Made by a program: the position numbers and the translations under genes. Below are positions 11,647 to 19,649 of a DNA stretch of 64,000 nt, piece by piece; the stretch's first letter is position 1; every line of letters begins with the position of its first letter. Source of the stretch: Lentzea albidocapillata subsp. violacea. GTDB lineage: Bacteria > Actinomycetota > Actinomycetes > Mycobacteriales > Pseudonocardiaceae. The DNA lies in the NCBI RefSeq assembly GCF_900100275.1, contig NZ_FNET01000021.1, forward strand, positions 62,001-126,000, given 5' to 3'. The notes under the pieces were generated by a model. It did not search any database. It was given only the letters and a program-made list of their open reading frames with translations, and had not been told where the DNA came from.

Positions 11647-12788
11647 AGCAGCACCTTCGCCAGGCGCGCCATGCCCTCCCCGATCTCCTCCACCGTGTTG
11701 GCCGTGAACGAAAGCCGCAACGTCGCGTGATCCGGCGTCGTCGCGAAGAAAGCCGCGCCGGGCACGAAGGCGACATCGTGCTGCAGGGCGTCCTTCAGCA
11801 GCACGGCGCTGTCCGCGTCGCCGGGTAGCCGCAGCCACACGAACATGCCGCCGTCCGGGTCGCTCCACGTCGTGCCGGCGGGCATGGTCGCGGGCAGCGC
11901 GGCGAGCATCGCGTCGCGGCGGGCGCCGTACTCGGCGCACAGGCGGGAGATGTGGGCGTCGAGGTCGTTGTTCGCCAGGTAGGCCGCGGCGGCGGCCTGG
12001 TCCACTGTGGACGTGTGCAGGTCGGCGGCCTGCTTCACGATCGTCAAGGTGCGCAACAGGTCGGCGGGGGCCCTCAGCCAGCCGAGGCGCATGCCGGGGG
12101 CGCCGATCTTCGAGAAGCTGCCCAGGTAGATGGTCCTGTCGCTCATCGACGCGAGCGGGGGGACGGCGGAGCCGCGGTAGCGGAGTTCGCCGTACGGGTC
12201 GTCCTCCACGATCCACAGGTCATGAGCCGCGGCGATCTCCGCGATCTCCGCCCGGCGCGCGGCGGAGAGGGTGCGGCCGGTCGGGTTCCCGAACGTCGGC
12301 ACCAGGTAGAGCAGCCCTGGCTGCTCGGCGGCGACGACGGACCGCAGCGACGAGGGAACCAGGCCGTCGGCGTCGCTCGCGACGGGCACGATCCCGGCGC
12401 CGGTCATCTGGAAGCACTGCAGCGCCGCCAGGTACGTCGGTTCCTCGACCGCCACGACGGCGCCCGGCCCGAGCATCGCGGTGGCCACGAGCGCGAGCGC
12501 CTGCTGGGAGCCGGTCGTGATCAGGACGTCCGACGTGGGCAGTCCGCGACCGGTCAGGCGCGCCGAGACCAGGTCGCGCAGCGCCGGATCTCCTTCTGTG
12601 GGGGCGTATTGCAGCACGGAGCGGTCTCGCAGGGCGAGGTCGTAGGCGGCGCGCACACCGTCCAGGTCGAACAGTTCGGGGGCGGGCAGCCCGCCGGCGA
12701 ACGAGATGACCTCGGGGCGGGAGGTCAGCGCGAGCAGGTCGCGCACCGGGGAACTGGCCACGGAGAGGGTGCGGTGCATGAACTTCAC
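11643..12788 (-). CDS. PLP-dependent aminotransferase (2-aminoadipate/MocR-catalytic type)
   Basis: 381 residues from GTG 12788. Fold type I aminotransferase: VISFAGGLPAPELFDLD near residue 27 is the hallmark of the aminoadipate/MocR-like class; TTGSQQAL binds the cofactor phosphate; IVEDDPYGELRY carries the PLP-ring Asp and Tyr; IYLGSFSKIGAPGMRLGW holds the Schiff-base Lys near 225. No N-terminal GntR domain, so it is a free-standing enzyme rather than a MocR regulator. Operon with the methyltransferase; divergent from the ArsR gene. Confidence 0.9.
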   Translation of the reverse strand: MKFMHRTLSVASSPVRDLLALTSRPEVISFAGGLPAPELFDLDGVRAAYDLALRDRSVLQYAPTEGDPALRDLVSARLTGRGLPTSDVLITTGSQQALALVATAMLGPGAVVAVEEPTYLAALQCFQMTGAGIVPVASDADGLVPSSLRSVVAAEQPGLLYLVPTFGNPTGRTLSAARRAEIAEIAAAHDLWIVEDDPYGELRYRGSAVPPLASMSDRTIYLGSFSKIGAPGMRLGWLRAPADLLRTLTIVKQAADLHTSTVDQAAAAAYLANNDLDAHISRLCAEYGARRDAMLAALPATMPAGTTWSDPDGGMFVWLRLPGDADSAVLLKDALQHDVAFVPGAAFFATTPDHATLRLSFTANTVEEIGEGMARLAKVLL

Positions 12789-12880
12789 GTTAATCGGCAC
12801 CGCCTGACTCCGGACGCCCATTTTCTGCCGGTCTCACGGGCTGGATGGTGCCTATATGCCGATCGGGCTATATTGCTGGC

Positions 12881-13192
12881 ATGACATCTACATTCGCCGT
12901 GCTGGCGGATCCGAGTCGCCGGGAGATCCTCGACCTGCTGCGGGAACGCGAGCGGCCGGTCGGCGACCTCGTCGACCGGCTGACACTCACCCAGCCGACC
13001 GTCTCGAAACACCTCAGGGTGTTGCGCGAGGCCGGTCTCGTCGAGGTGCGCACCGACGCCCAGAAGCGCTGGTACCGGGTCTCGCCGGGGCCGCTGGCGG
13101 AGATCGACGCCTGGCTCGCGCCGTACCGGCGGATGTGGGAGAAGAGCCTCGACGCACTGGAACGCCGACTCGACGAGATCGAAGGGGACTGA
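12881..13192 (+). CDS. ArsR-family winged-helix repressor
   Basis: 103-residue regulator: FAVLADPSRREILDLLRE starts the winged helix, TQPTVSKHLRVLREAGLV is the recognition helix, and AQKRWYRVSPG the wing. No metal-binding CxC in the helix, so it belongs with the metal-independent members that pair with SRPBCC/AHSA1 genes, as here, where the next gene begins 3 bp after its stop. A TATATT -10-like hexamer at 12869-12874 lies 6 bp before the ATG, implying a leaderless transcript. An imperfect palindrome around 12853-12873 may be its operator. Confidence 0.9.
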   Translation: MTSTFAVLADPSRREILDLLRERERPVGDLVDRLTLTQPTVSKHLRVLREAGLVEVRTDAQKRWYRVSPGPLAEIDAWLAPYRRMWEKSLDALERRLDEIEGD

Positions 13193-13194
13193 CC

Positions 13195-14085
13195 GTGGAC
13201 GCCGAACTGCGGATGATCGAGGGCAAGCCCGTGCTGCGCTTCGAGCGCACACTGCGGCACTCGCCGGAGAAGGTCTGGCGGGTCGTCACCGATCCGGCCG
13301 AGATGAAGCACTGGTTCCCGGCCGAGGTCGAGATCGACGGCAGGAGGATGCGCTTCACGTTCCCCGACGAGGCGCCGGTGGACTCCGACGGCGGCGAGGG
13401 CGAACTGCTGGAGTCCGACCCGCCGAAGGTCTTCGCCTTCCGCTGGCTCACCGACGTGCTGCGCTTCGAGATCCTGCCGCGCGAGGCCGGCTGCCTGCTG
13501 GTCTTCACCGCGGTCGTCACGAACAGGCTGTCGGTGGGCCGCGACGCACCGGGCTGGGCCACCTGCCTCGACGCCCTGGTCGCGCACGCCGACGGCACGG
13601 AGTTCGAGCCGCCCGCGGAGTGGCTGTCGCGGATCGAGCACTACGTCAGGCACTTCGGCCTCGACGAGGGCACCGACGAACCGCAGGGCGTGCGCTTCGA
13701 ACGCGATCTGGTGTGGGCGCCGCTGGACGACGTCTGGAAGCTCCTCACCGAGAAGACCGAGGACACCGAGAACGGTGTACCGGTCCGCGCCGCGCATCCC
13801 GGGATCACGCCGGGCGAGGTCACGACGTCCGAGGCGCCGCGCCTGCTGGAGTACGAGTGGCTGCAGGACGGCGAGCCGCACGGCAAGGTGCGCTGGGAGT
13901 TCGAGCACGTACCGCTGCAGGGCACCACGGTCACGCTCGTCCAGGAGAACGCCCACGGCCCCGCAGCGCTCGCGGCCTGGCACGTGCACCTCGAACTGTT
14001 CTTCGCGGCCACGCAGGGCGAGATCCGCTGCCCGTGGCCCGCGGACCGGGAGGAGGAACTGGCCCGGCGCTACTCCGGGCGCTGA
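13195..14085 (+). CDS. SRPBCC (AHSA1-like) protein with two START-type domains
   Basis: 296 residues from GTG 13195. The first half (FERTLRHSPEKVWRVVTDPAEMKHWFPAEV) is a classic SRPBCC/AHSA1 hydrophobic-ligand fold; the second half (VRFERDLVWAPLDDVWKLLTE...) repeats it with weaker conservation, so the protein is a tandem duplication about twice the usual 150 residues. In an operon with the ArsR repressor at 12881. Such pairs are often self-regulated stress genes; ligand unknown. Confidence 0.85.
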   Translation: MDAELRMIEGKPVLRFERTLRHSPEKVWRVVTDPAEMKHWFPAEVEIDGRRMRFTFPDEAPVDSDGGEGELLESDPPKVFAFRWLTDVLRFEILPREAGCLLVFTAVVTNRLSVGRDAPGWATCLDALVAHADGTEFEPPAEWLSRIEHYVRHFGLDEGTDEPQGVRFERDLVWAPLDDVWKLLTEKTEDTENGVPVRAAHPGITPGEVTTSEAPRLLEYEWLQDGEPHGKVRWEFEHVPLQGTTVTLVQENAHGPAALAAWHVHLELFFAATQGEIRCPWPADREEELARRYSGR

Positions 14086-14140
14086 CCGGACATCACGAGC
14101 GCGGCCGTTCCCGAACCGAGGTCCGGCCGCGCCGAGGACC

Positions 14141-15733
14141 TCAGTCGTGCTGCACGCGGTCAATGAGACACACCCAGTCCGGCGCACTTCGCCGGACGAG
14201 CCGTCTCGGTGTCCTCAACTCGTGTTCCAGCACCGCGCGCCGCCGATCTCCCGGATTCGGCGCGAGTTCCTCGAGCCGGTCGAGGTCGGCTGGGGTGAGA
14301 CGGACGTCGGTCACCTTCGAGGCGTCGTACCTCGCGATCTTCCACCAGCAGGTGTCCGCGGCGCGCTCGCAGCCGAGTCTCCGGTACGACTCCTCCGCGG
14401 CGACCAGGTCGCGCAGCGCCGCGGCCTTCTCCCTGGTGGCGAACAGGAGGTCGGCTCTTACCTGCCGGGACTTGGCCACCACCTCGGGGAAGTCCGCGGT
14501 GGCGATGACGGCCGTGACCAGTTCCTTGCCCTCGTTGTACTTCTTGTCGGCAAGGCACAACCGAGCCTGCAGCACCGCTAGCCAGTGATAGGGCTCCGTT
14601 CCCGGTGTCAGCACCGTCTCGGCCGCGTGCGCCCGCCGGACCGCTGCCGCGAGTTCATCGGGACACCCCGTCGACTCGTACCGAAGCAGTTGCAGTTCCG
14701 CGTGCAGCGAGGCGCACACCCCGAGCTCCTCGCTGGTCGGACCGCCGATCGAGCTGAACAGCTCCTTCGCGATCATCAACAGGTGCACGCCCTTGCCGAG
14801 GTAGTACTCGTGGTCGTACCCGACCGCCTCGGCGGCGAGGTGCAGGAAGACCCTCGCCTCGGCACGCTTCCCCCGCGCGGCCGTCTTCAGATCGCGGACC
14901 TTCTCCGCGATGTGCGTGCCGTCCTGCGCCATCAGGGTCGCCTCGCTGAAACGGTGCTCACGCAGCAGATGCCACGCTTGCCCCGCGACGAGCACCTTCG
15001 CCTTCAGCTCCTCCTCGCCCCTCAACGGCGGCCCGGACGCCAACGTCCGCAGGCACACCTCGGACAGGCGCCGAACCAGCCGGACGTCACCGCGGGCCTT
15101 GGCCACGGCCGCGACCGACTCGAACCCTCTGACCAGTTCGAAGTCACCGGCGCCGCGCTCCACCAGCTCCCGCGCCAGCAGGTACGCCTTCTCCGAGGAC
15201 AACGGCTCTGCCTGCAGACCGCTCAACGTCGCACGGGTGCGGTACACCTCGTCGCTCTCCCGCACGGCGGGCGACGGGCGGCTGCGGCTGCCCTCCTCAA
15301 GCGCTTTGAGACTCCGCACCAGTTCCTCCTCACCGTCGCGAGTGCTCGGATCGAACCGATGAACCACGAGCTGTTGCAGCAAGGCCGGCAGCGAGTTCAC
15401 CTCGATCCCCGGCGGCACGACGACCACCACCGGACACCTGTCCGCCCCGACGTGGTGGTAGAGCTTCTGCCGGATCAGCCCCAGCTCGTAGCGGACACCG
15501 AGGCGTTCCATGAAATCGTTGGACAGCAACGCTTTCAGGTACGACTCCGACACGATCACCACGATGATGCGTTCCCGGACCGCGTTCTCCATCCAGGCCT
15601 GGATGGACATCGGATGAGAGGAGCTCAGATCGGCGTCCCAGAGCACGTCGAAACCATGCCCCCGCAATACCTCGACCACCGGCGCCGCGATCTGCCCTCC
15701 GTCGCTACAGCTGTAGCTAGCGAATATGCCCAT
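14141..15733 (-). CDS. SEFIR/TIR-like domain protein with helical-repeat C-terminus
   Basis: 530 residues from ATG 15733. Residues 1-150 form a SEFIR (TIR-related) domain: GIFASYSCSDGGQIAAPVVE at the N-terminus, then GFDVLWDADLSS, IVVIVSESYLKA, and the basic RYELGLIRQKLY stretch. The rest (about residues 180-530) is helical, Ala/Leu/Arg rich, with TPR-like pairs (AWHLLREHRFSEATLMAQ; AAALRDLVAAEESYRRLGCERAAD). Prokaryotic SEFIR proteins occur in signalling and in defence or cell-death contexts; whether this one has NADase activity cannot be judged. Monocistronic, beside an XRE/DUF397 pair. Confidence 0.8.
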   Translation of the reverse strand: MGIFASYSCSDGGQIAAPVVEVLRGHGFDVLWDADLSSSHPMSIQAWMENAVRERIIVVIVSESYLKALLSNDFMERLGVRYELGLIRQKLYHHVGADRCPVVVVVPPGIEVNSLPALLQQLVVHRFDPSTRDGEEELVRSLKALEEGSRSRPSPAVRESDEVYRTRATLSGLQAEPLSSEKAYLLARELVERGAGDFELVRGFESVAAVAKARGDVRLVRRLSEVCLRTLASGPPLRGEEELKAKVLVAGQAWHLLREHRFSEATLMAQDGTHIAEKVRDLKTAARGKRAEARVFLHLAAEAVGYDHEYYLGKGVHLLMIAKELFSSIGGPTSEELGVCASLHAELQLLRYESTGCPDELAAAVRRAHAAETVLTPGTEPYHWLAVLQARLCLADKKYNEGKELVTAVIATADFPEVVAKSRQVRADLLFATREKAAALRDLVAAEESYRRLGCERAADTCWWKIARYDASKVTDVRLTPADLDRLEELAPNPGDRRRAVLEHELRTPRRLVRRSAPDWVCLIDRVQHD

Positions 15734-16023
15734 CTCGCCGACCTCCCCCGTCTCGCGCGCAGGGAACGAGGGGAAGGATGGGATTTCTGGTGCTGCTGCA
15801 CATGGTGCGCCTCCTGGGGACCGGGTTCGACGAACAGATCCGGGCTGGATCAGTGCGGCGAGGGCCAATCACCTGAAGGGGACCTGGATGGCGGAACTCA
15901 TCAGGGGTCGAACGTCATACGCTGACGAACGGCGACATCGCCTCGCCTCATGGGACTTGGGGTCGGTATCGGTTGCCATCGGGCAGGTGGCTGTTCCAGC
16001 AGCCACCCGCCCGGCCACAGCGA

Positions 16024-16878
16024 TCAAACGCCTCCCAGTTGTTCCAGTCGCCGGTCGATCACGTTCGGGGTCTCGCTCGCCGGCAGGGCGAACTTCTCCA
16101 GCTGGTAGAAGTAGTTCAGGTACTCCTTCAGTTCCGGCCCCGCGGTGAGCAGGTTGTCCTTGTACGGCTGCTCGATCAGCAACGCGAAGTCGTCCTCGTC
16201 CTCGGAGAAGGCGAGAACGGAGAACGAACTCTTCATCGCCGGGTGGATGCCCTTGGCGAACGGCAGGATCTGGATCGTCACGTGCGGCAGCGCGGCGACC
16301 TCCTTGATCCTCACGAGCTGGCGCCGCAGCACGTCCTCGCTGCCGATCACCCGGTGCAGCACGGCCTCGTCGACGATGATGAAGATCTCGGGACCGTCAG
16401 GCTCCAGCACCGACTGGCGGTGCAGGCGAATCTCGACGCCACGCGCGATGGCGGCCTCATCGGGAGCGTTGCCGGCGACCAGCACGCGCGCGTAGTCCGA
16501 GATCTGCAGCAGTCCGGGAACGACGTTCAGCTGACACTGCCGAAATCGGATGGCGGACGTCTCCAGTTCCAGGAACCTGGCGAACTGCTCGCTGAAGAAC
16601 CCCTTGTACTTGTCCATCCACGCGGAACGCGAGCGTTTGATGGCCCTGGCCAGCCCGACGAGCTCGTCGACTCGCTCCTTGTCCGTCACCCCGTAGTGGA
16701 AGAGCAGGGCCTGGACATCGGTGACCGAGACCTTGTTCTCACCCTTCTCGACCCTGATCAGCTTTGAGACCGACCAGTCGAGAGCCTCCGCGACGGCCTG
16801 CTGGGTGAGTTCTAGATCGTCCCGCATCTGCCTGAGCTCGTCGAGCAGGCGTTTCTGCAGAACAACGGGACTGTTCAC
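16024..16878 (-). CDS. XRE-family regulator with DUF5753 domain
   Basis: 284 residues from GTG 16878. Residues 10-70 are a helix-turn-helix (MRDDLELTQQAVAEALDWSVSKLIRVEKGE); the remainder is the DUF5753 ligand/partner domain, with the hallmark LELETSAIRFRQCQLNVVPGLLQ cut by short stretches and later SVLEPDGPEIFIIVDEAVL. In Streptomyces and relatives these regulators pair with small DUF397 proteins, as here (17060-17239, just upstream). A perfect palindrome 21 bp before the start is a likely autoregulatory operator. Confidence 0.9.
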   Translation of the reverse strand: MNSPVVLQKRLLDELRQMRDDLELTQQAVAEALDWSVSKLIRVEKGENKVSVTDVQALLFHYGVTDKERVDELVGLARAIKRSRSAWMDKYKGFFSEQFARFLELETSAIRFRQCQLNVVPGLLQISDYARVLVAGNAPDEAAIARGVEIRLHRQSVLEPDGPEIFIIVDEAVLHRVIGSEDVLRRQLVRIKEVAALPHVTIQILPFAKGIHPAMKSSFSVLAFSEDEDDFALLIEQPYKDNLLTAGPELKEYLNYFYQLEKFALPASETPNVIDRRLEQLGGV

Positions 16879-16898
16879 GGTGGTAACACGTCTCCCTT

Positions 16899-16920
16899 CA
16901 TTCTGCTAGGTAGCAGAATG
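16899..16920. promoter_or_regulatory. Palindromic operator upstream of the XRE/DUF5753 gene
   Basis: CATTCTGCTA-GG-TAGCAGAATG: perfect 10-bp arms around a 2-bp spacer, 21 bp upstream of the GTG start at 16878. A related half-site (CAGCAGAA) occurs again near 16970. Position and symmetry fit an autoregulatory site for the adjacent HTH protein; this is inference from position. Confidence 0.6.
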
Positions 16921-17059
16921 GTAGCGCTCCAAAAGCGCATACTCGTAGTGCTGTCAACCATTTGGCAGACAGCAGAAGGAGATACACCAAAAAAGAGCGG
17001 CTACTTCAGGGGCACACCAAGACGTGATCAAGACTTGACCACACGATCGGGCGATTGAC

Positions 17060-17239
17060 TCAGGTCCGGAGTGCTGCCGCAACGAACGCGAGCCAGCTTG
17101 TCAGCGACACTTCGAGTCGTCGGCCGGCGTTCTTGGAGTCCCTGATCCACACGGTCGTACCGGTGCTCGCGCACTCCAGGCAATTGTCGCCGCTGGCGCT
17201 GCTGTACGAGCTGCGGATCCACCTGAGCTGTGAAGCCAT
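17060..17239 (-). CDS. DUF397 domain protein
   Basis: 59 residues from ATG: a Trp and Ser-rich opening (LRWIRSSYSSASGDNCLEC) followed by TTVWIRDSKN, exactly the DUF397 pattern. These small acidic-to-neutral proteins are partners of XRE/DUF5753 regulators in actinomycetes, and the regulator follows about 180 bp downstream on the same strand. Whether the pair is a toxin-antitoxin-like or a developmental switch is unsettled in the literature. Confidence 0.88.
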   Translation of the reverse strand: MASQLRWIRSSYSSASGDNCLECASTGTTVWIRDSKNAGRRLEVSLTSWLAFVAAALRT

Positions 17240-17451
17240 TCGTCGCTCCCATCGCACGGGGTCCCCGACCGAACCCACAGTCCTCGGCCCGGCCCGCCCG
17301 CGTGCACCCCGGGAGGGCGGCGGAGGGAACGCCTCCAACCCGATGAGGCCACAACTCAGAGTAAATCAACGGGGACGGTCATCAACACCGCCAGAGGTAC
17401 GCCGTAGCAAGGGAAAGAGGACACATCAAGGACACCGCGCATGCGGAACCG

Positions 17452-17482
17452 TTGACATCACTTGGAATCAGCGGGCTAGGGT
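17452..17482 (+). promoter_or_regulatory. Sigma-70-like promoter for the broken methyltransferase
   Basis: TTGACA at 17452-17457 and TAGGGT at 17477-17482 with a 19-bp spacer; the ATG of the methyltransferase remnant is 8 bp further on (17490), which fits a leaderless transcript. The -35 is consensus, the -10 only partly so. Confidence 0.45.
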
Positions 17483-17489
17483 CCGCACC

Positions 17490-17911
17490 ATGACCGGGGT
17501 GCAGGTGGAACAGGAAGGCGAGCTGTGGGGGCGCGAGGCCGGGCAGCGGGCAGCGCTGGGCGCGCAGATGTCCATGCCTGCCTGGAAGATCGCATGATCG
17601 CGCTCGCGCGGCAGGCGAGCACCGCCGAGTTCCACGAGGTGCCGCTGGGGCGGTTGCCTTGGCAGGACGGCACGTTCGACGTCGTGACGGCGTTCAGCGC
17701 TTAGGTGCTTCCCGACGAGGCCACGATGCTGCGCAGCTTCCTGAGCGTGGGCAGCTACCAGCGCGTCATCGAGAGCGAAGGGGAGGAGAAAGTCGCGGAT
17801 AAAATCAGAGCCGCGGTCGAACCGTTCCAAAACCAGGACGGCACCTATCGGTTTTCGAACCGGTACCTGATGTCGGTCTTCCGCAAAGATCAGGCGGCGA
17901 GCATCTCGTAG
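17490..17911 (+). pseudogene. SAM-dependent methyltransferase remnant lacking its core
   Basis: Three pieces in order: VQVEQEGELWGREAGQRAAL (N-terminal helix of the family, 17490-17597, ends at TGA); RLPWQDGTFDVVTAFSA (motif II/III region, ends at TAG 17704); and FLSVGSYQRVIESEGEEKVA with a C-terminal YRFSNRYLMSVFRKDQ (17705-17911). The segment with the glycine-rich SAM loop, about 60 residues, is missing between the first and second pieces. The gene has suffered an internal deletion plus stops and should be inactive. Confidence 0.75.
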
Positions 17912-18102
17912 CCCGCCGTGGTCAGCGCGGCGGGGCCCGGACGGGTGCTGATCAGGCCCGCGGTCCTCAGCCGCAGCCCGGCGAACTGGTCGGCGCAGCA
18001 CAGGCCGTCGACGAGCAGGGAGCTTCCGGCGATCTCGCAGCGGCCGTCGGCGACTGCTCTGAGAACGGCCCGGTCGCGGTGTGTGAGCGATGATTCGGTC
18101 AT
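17890..18102 (-). CDS. Small winged-helix-like hypothetical protein
   Basis: 70 residues: HRDRAVLRAVADGRCEI then LLVDGLCCADQFAGLRL and a C-terminal AALTTAGYEMLAA that looks like a winged-helix wing/end. A CysCys pair lies mid-protein. A good ribosome site (TAGGAGAAGAAG) precedes ATG 18102. I recall very similar small proteins throughout Pseudonocardiaceae, without assigned function. Its 3' end overlaps the methyltransferase remnant by 22 bp. Confidence 0.75.
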   Translation of the reverse strand: MTESSLTHRDRAVLRAVADGRCEIAGSSLLVDGLCCADQFAGLRLRTAGLISTRPGPAALTTAGYEMLAA

Positions 18103-18130
18103 CTTCTTCTCCTAGCGGTGCATCCTCTAC

Positions 18131-19192
18131 TTACTGATACGTCGAAGGAGAAGGTTCCGGTTCGACATCATCGTCGGAGAATTCCGCGCGTACTCCGAGA
18201 AGACGGACGGCACGGCCGTGTTCGAAGCGGTCCAGCACGACCAGGGCGGCGGCCGCCAGCTCCTCTGCGGAGGACGTCGGCGCAGGTAGCTTCATCAGCC
18301 GCACCTTCGTGAAGAACGGCACGAACCGCACCTTCACGCCCACGCGCACGACAGGACGTCCCTCGGCGACGACGTCTACAGCCACCTGGTGCGCCAGCGC
18401 CACGACCTCGCGGCGGATGTCGTCCATCGACACCAGGTCCTGCTGGAAGGTCTTCTCGTGGCTGCGGGACTTCACCACCCACGGCGTCGCGCTCACGACC
18501 GTGTCCCCCGCGCCCTGGGCGACGGTCCGGTAGTACGGGCCCATCCGCGGGCCGAAACGCAGGGCCAGCTCCTCCACCGGCGCGGAAGCCAGGTCCGTCA
18601 CGGTCACGAGGCCCAGCTCGGCGAGCTTGCGCTCGGTCTTCGCGCCGATGCCCCACAGCGCGGACGTCGGCCGGTGGCCCATCACCTCGACCCAGTTCTC
18701 CCTGGTGAGCTGGAAGACGCCGGCGGGCTTGCCGAACTCGGTCGCGATCTTGGCCCGCAGCTTGTTGTCGCCGATGCCCACCGAGCAGTGCAGACCGGTC
18801 CTCTCCACCACCGCCGCCTGGATCGACCGCGCGAACGCCACCGGGTCGTCCGCCGAGATGCCGACGAACGCCTCGTCCCACCCCATCACCTCGACGACCA
18901 CGGGGAACGAGCGCAGCACGGCCATCACGTCCGCCGACGCCGCCTCGTACAGCGCGTGGTCGACCGGCAGGTAGACGGCGTCGGGCAGCTTCCTGAACGC
19001 GGTCCGCAGCGGCAGTCCCGAGCGCACGCCGAACTCGCGCGCCTCGTAGGACGCGGTGGCCACGACCGCGCGTTCGGTCGGGTCGCCGTTGCCGCCCACC
19101 ACCACGGGCCTGCCACGCAACGACGGATCGCGCAGCACCTCGACCGCCGCGATGAACTGGTCGAGGTCCACGTGCAGGACCCAGTCCGCCAT
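18131..19192 (-). CDS. dinB: Y-family DNA polymerase IV (DinB2-type)
   Basis: 353 residues from ATG 19192. Lesion-bypass polymerase: LHVDLDQFIAAVEVLRDP (first catalytic Asp), GNGDPTERAVVATASYEAREFGV, EVMGWDEAFVGIS (catalytic Asp-Glu in an unusual MGWDEAF context instead of SIDEAF), SVGIGDNKLRAKIATEFGKP, and a little-finger C-terminus. MGWDEAF is what I recall from the mycobacterial DinB2 group. Start codon lies only 10 bp from that of the divergent Nudix gene, so its promoter must reach into that gene; CATACT 7 bp upstream could be the -10 of a leaderless transcript. Confidence 0.92.
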   Translation of the reverse strand: MADWVLHVDLDQFIAAVEVLRDPSLRGRPVVVGGNGDPTERAVVATASYEAREFGVRSGLPLRTAFRKLPDAVYLPVDHALYEAASADVMAVLRSFPVVVEVMGWDEAFVGISADDPVAFARSIQAAVVERTGLHCSVGIGDNKLRAKIATEFGKPAGVFQLTRENWVEVMGHRPTSALWGIGAKTERKLAELGLVTVTDLASAPVEELALRFGPRMGPYYRTVAQGAGDTVVSATPWVVKSRSHEKTFQQDLVSMDDIRREVVALAHQVAVDVVAEGRPVVRVGVKVRFVPFFTKVRLMKLPAPTSSAEELAAAALVVLDRFEHGRAVRLLGVRAEFSDDDVEPEPSPSTYQ

Positions 19193-19202
19193 GCTGGACA
19201 GT

Positions 19203-19649
19203 ATGAAACGGTCGGCCGGAATCCTGCTCTTCAGAAGGCACGAGCAGCTGGAGGTGCTCCTCGGGCACATGGGCGGCCCGTTCTGGGCCCGCAAGGACGC
19301 CGGCGCGTGGTCAGTGCCGAAGGGCGAGTACACCGAGGACGAGACGCCCGAGGTGGCCGCGCGCAGGGAGTTCGAGGAGGAGCTCGGGCTGCCGGTGCCG
19401 GACGGCGAGCTGATCCCGCTCGGCGAGGCCAAGGGCTCCGGCAAGGTCATCACGGTCTGGGCGCTCGAAGGCGACCTGGACCCCGCGACGGTCACGCCCG
19501 GCACGTTCGAGATGGAGTGGCCGCCGAAGTCGGGTCAGCGCAGGACGTTCCCCGAGGTCGACCGCGTCCAGTGGTTCGGCGTGGAAGAGGCGAGCGCGAA
19601 GATCGTCTCCGCGCAGCGCCCCTTCCTCGAACGCCTTACGGCCAAATAG
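19203..19649 (+). CDS. Nudix hydrolase
   Basis: 148 residues from ATG 19203. The Nudix box is complete: G-EYTED-E-TPEVAAR-REF-EEELG (residues about 41-63), the Mg-binding catalytic motif for nucleoside-diphosphate-X substrates. The WARKDAGAWSVPKGEY lead-in is the form found in a bacterial NTP/NUDIX group that takes oxidised or short nucleotides. Divergent from the DinB2 polymerase with a 10-bp gap, suggesting shared control and a nucleotide-pool cleaning role alongside lesion bypass (inference). Confidence 0.9.
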   Translation: MKRSAGILLFRRHEQLEVLLGHMGGPFWARKDAGAWSVPKGEYTEDETPEVAARREFEEELGLPVPDGELIPLGEAKGSGKVITVWALEGDLDPATVTPGTFEMEWPPKSGQRRTFPEVDRVQWFGVEEASAKIVSAQRPFLERLTAK

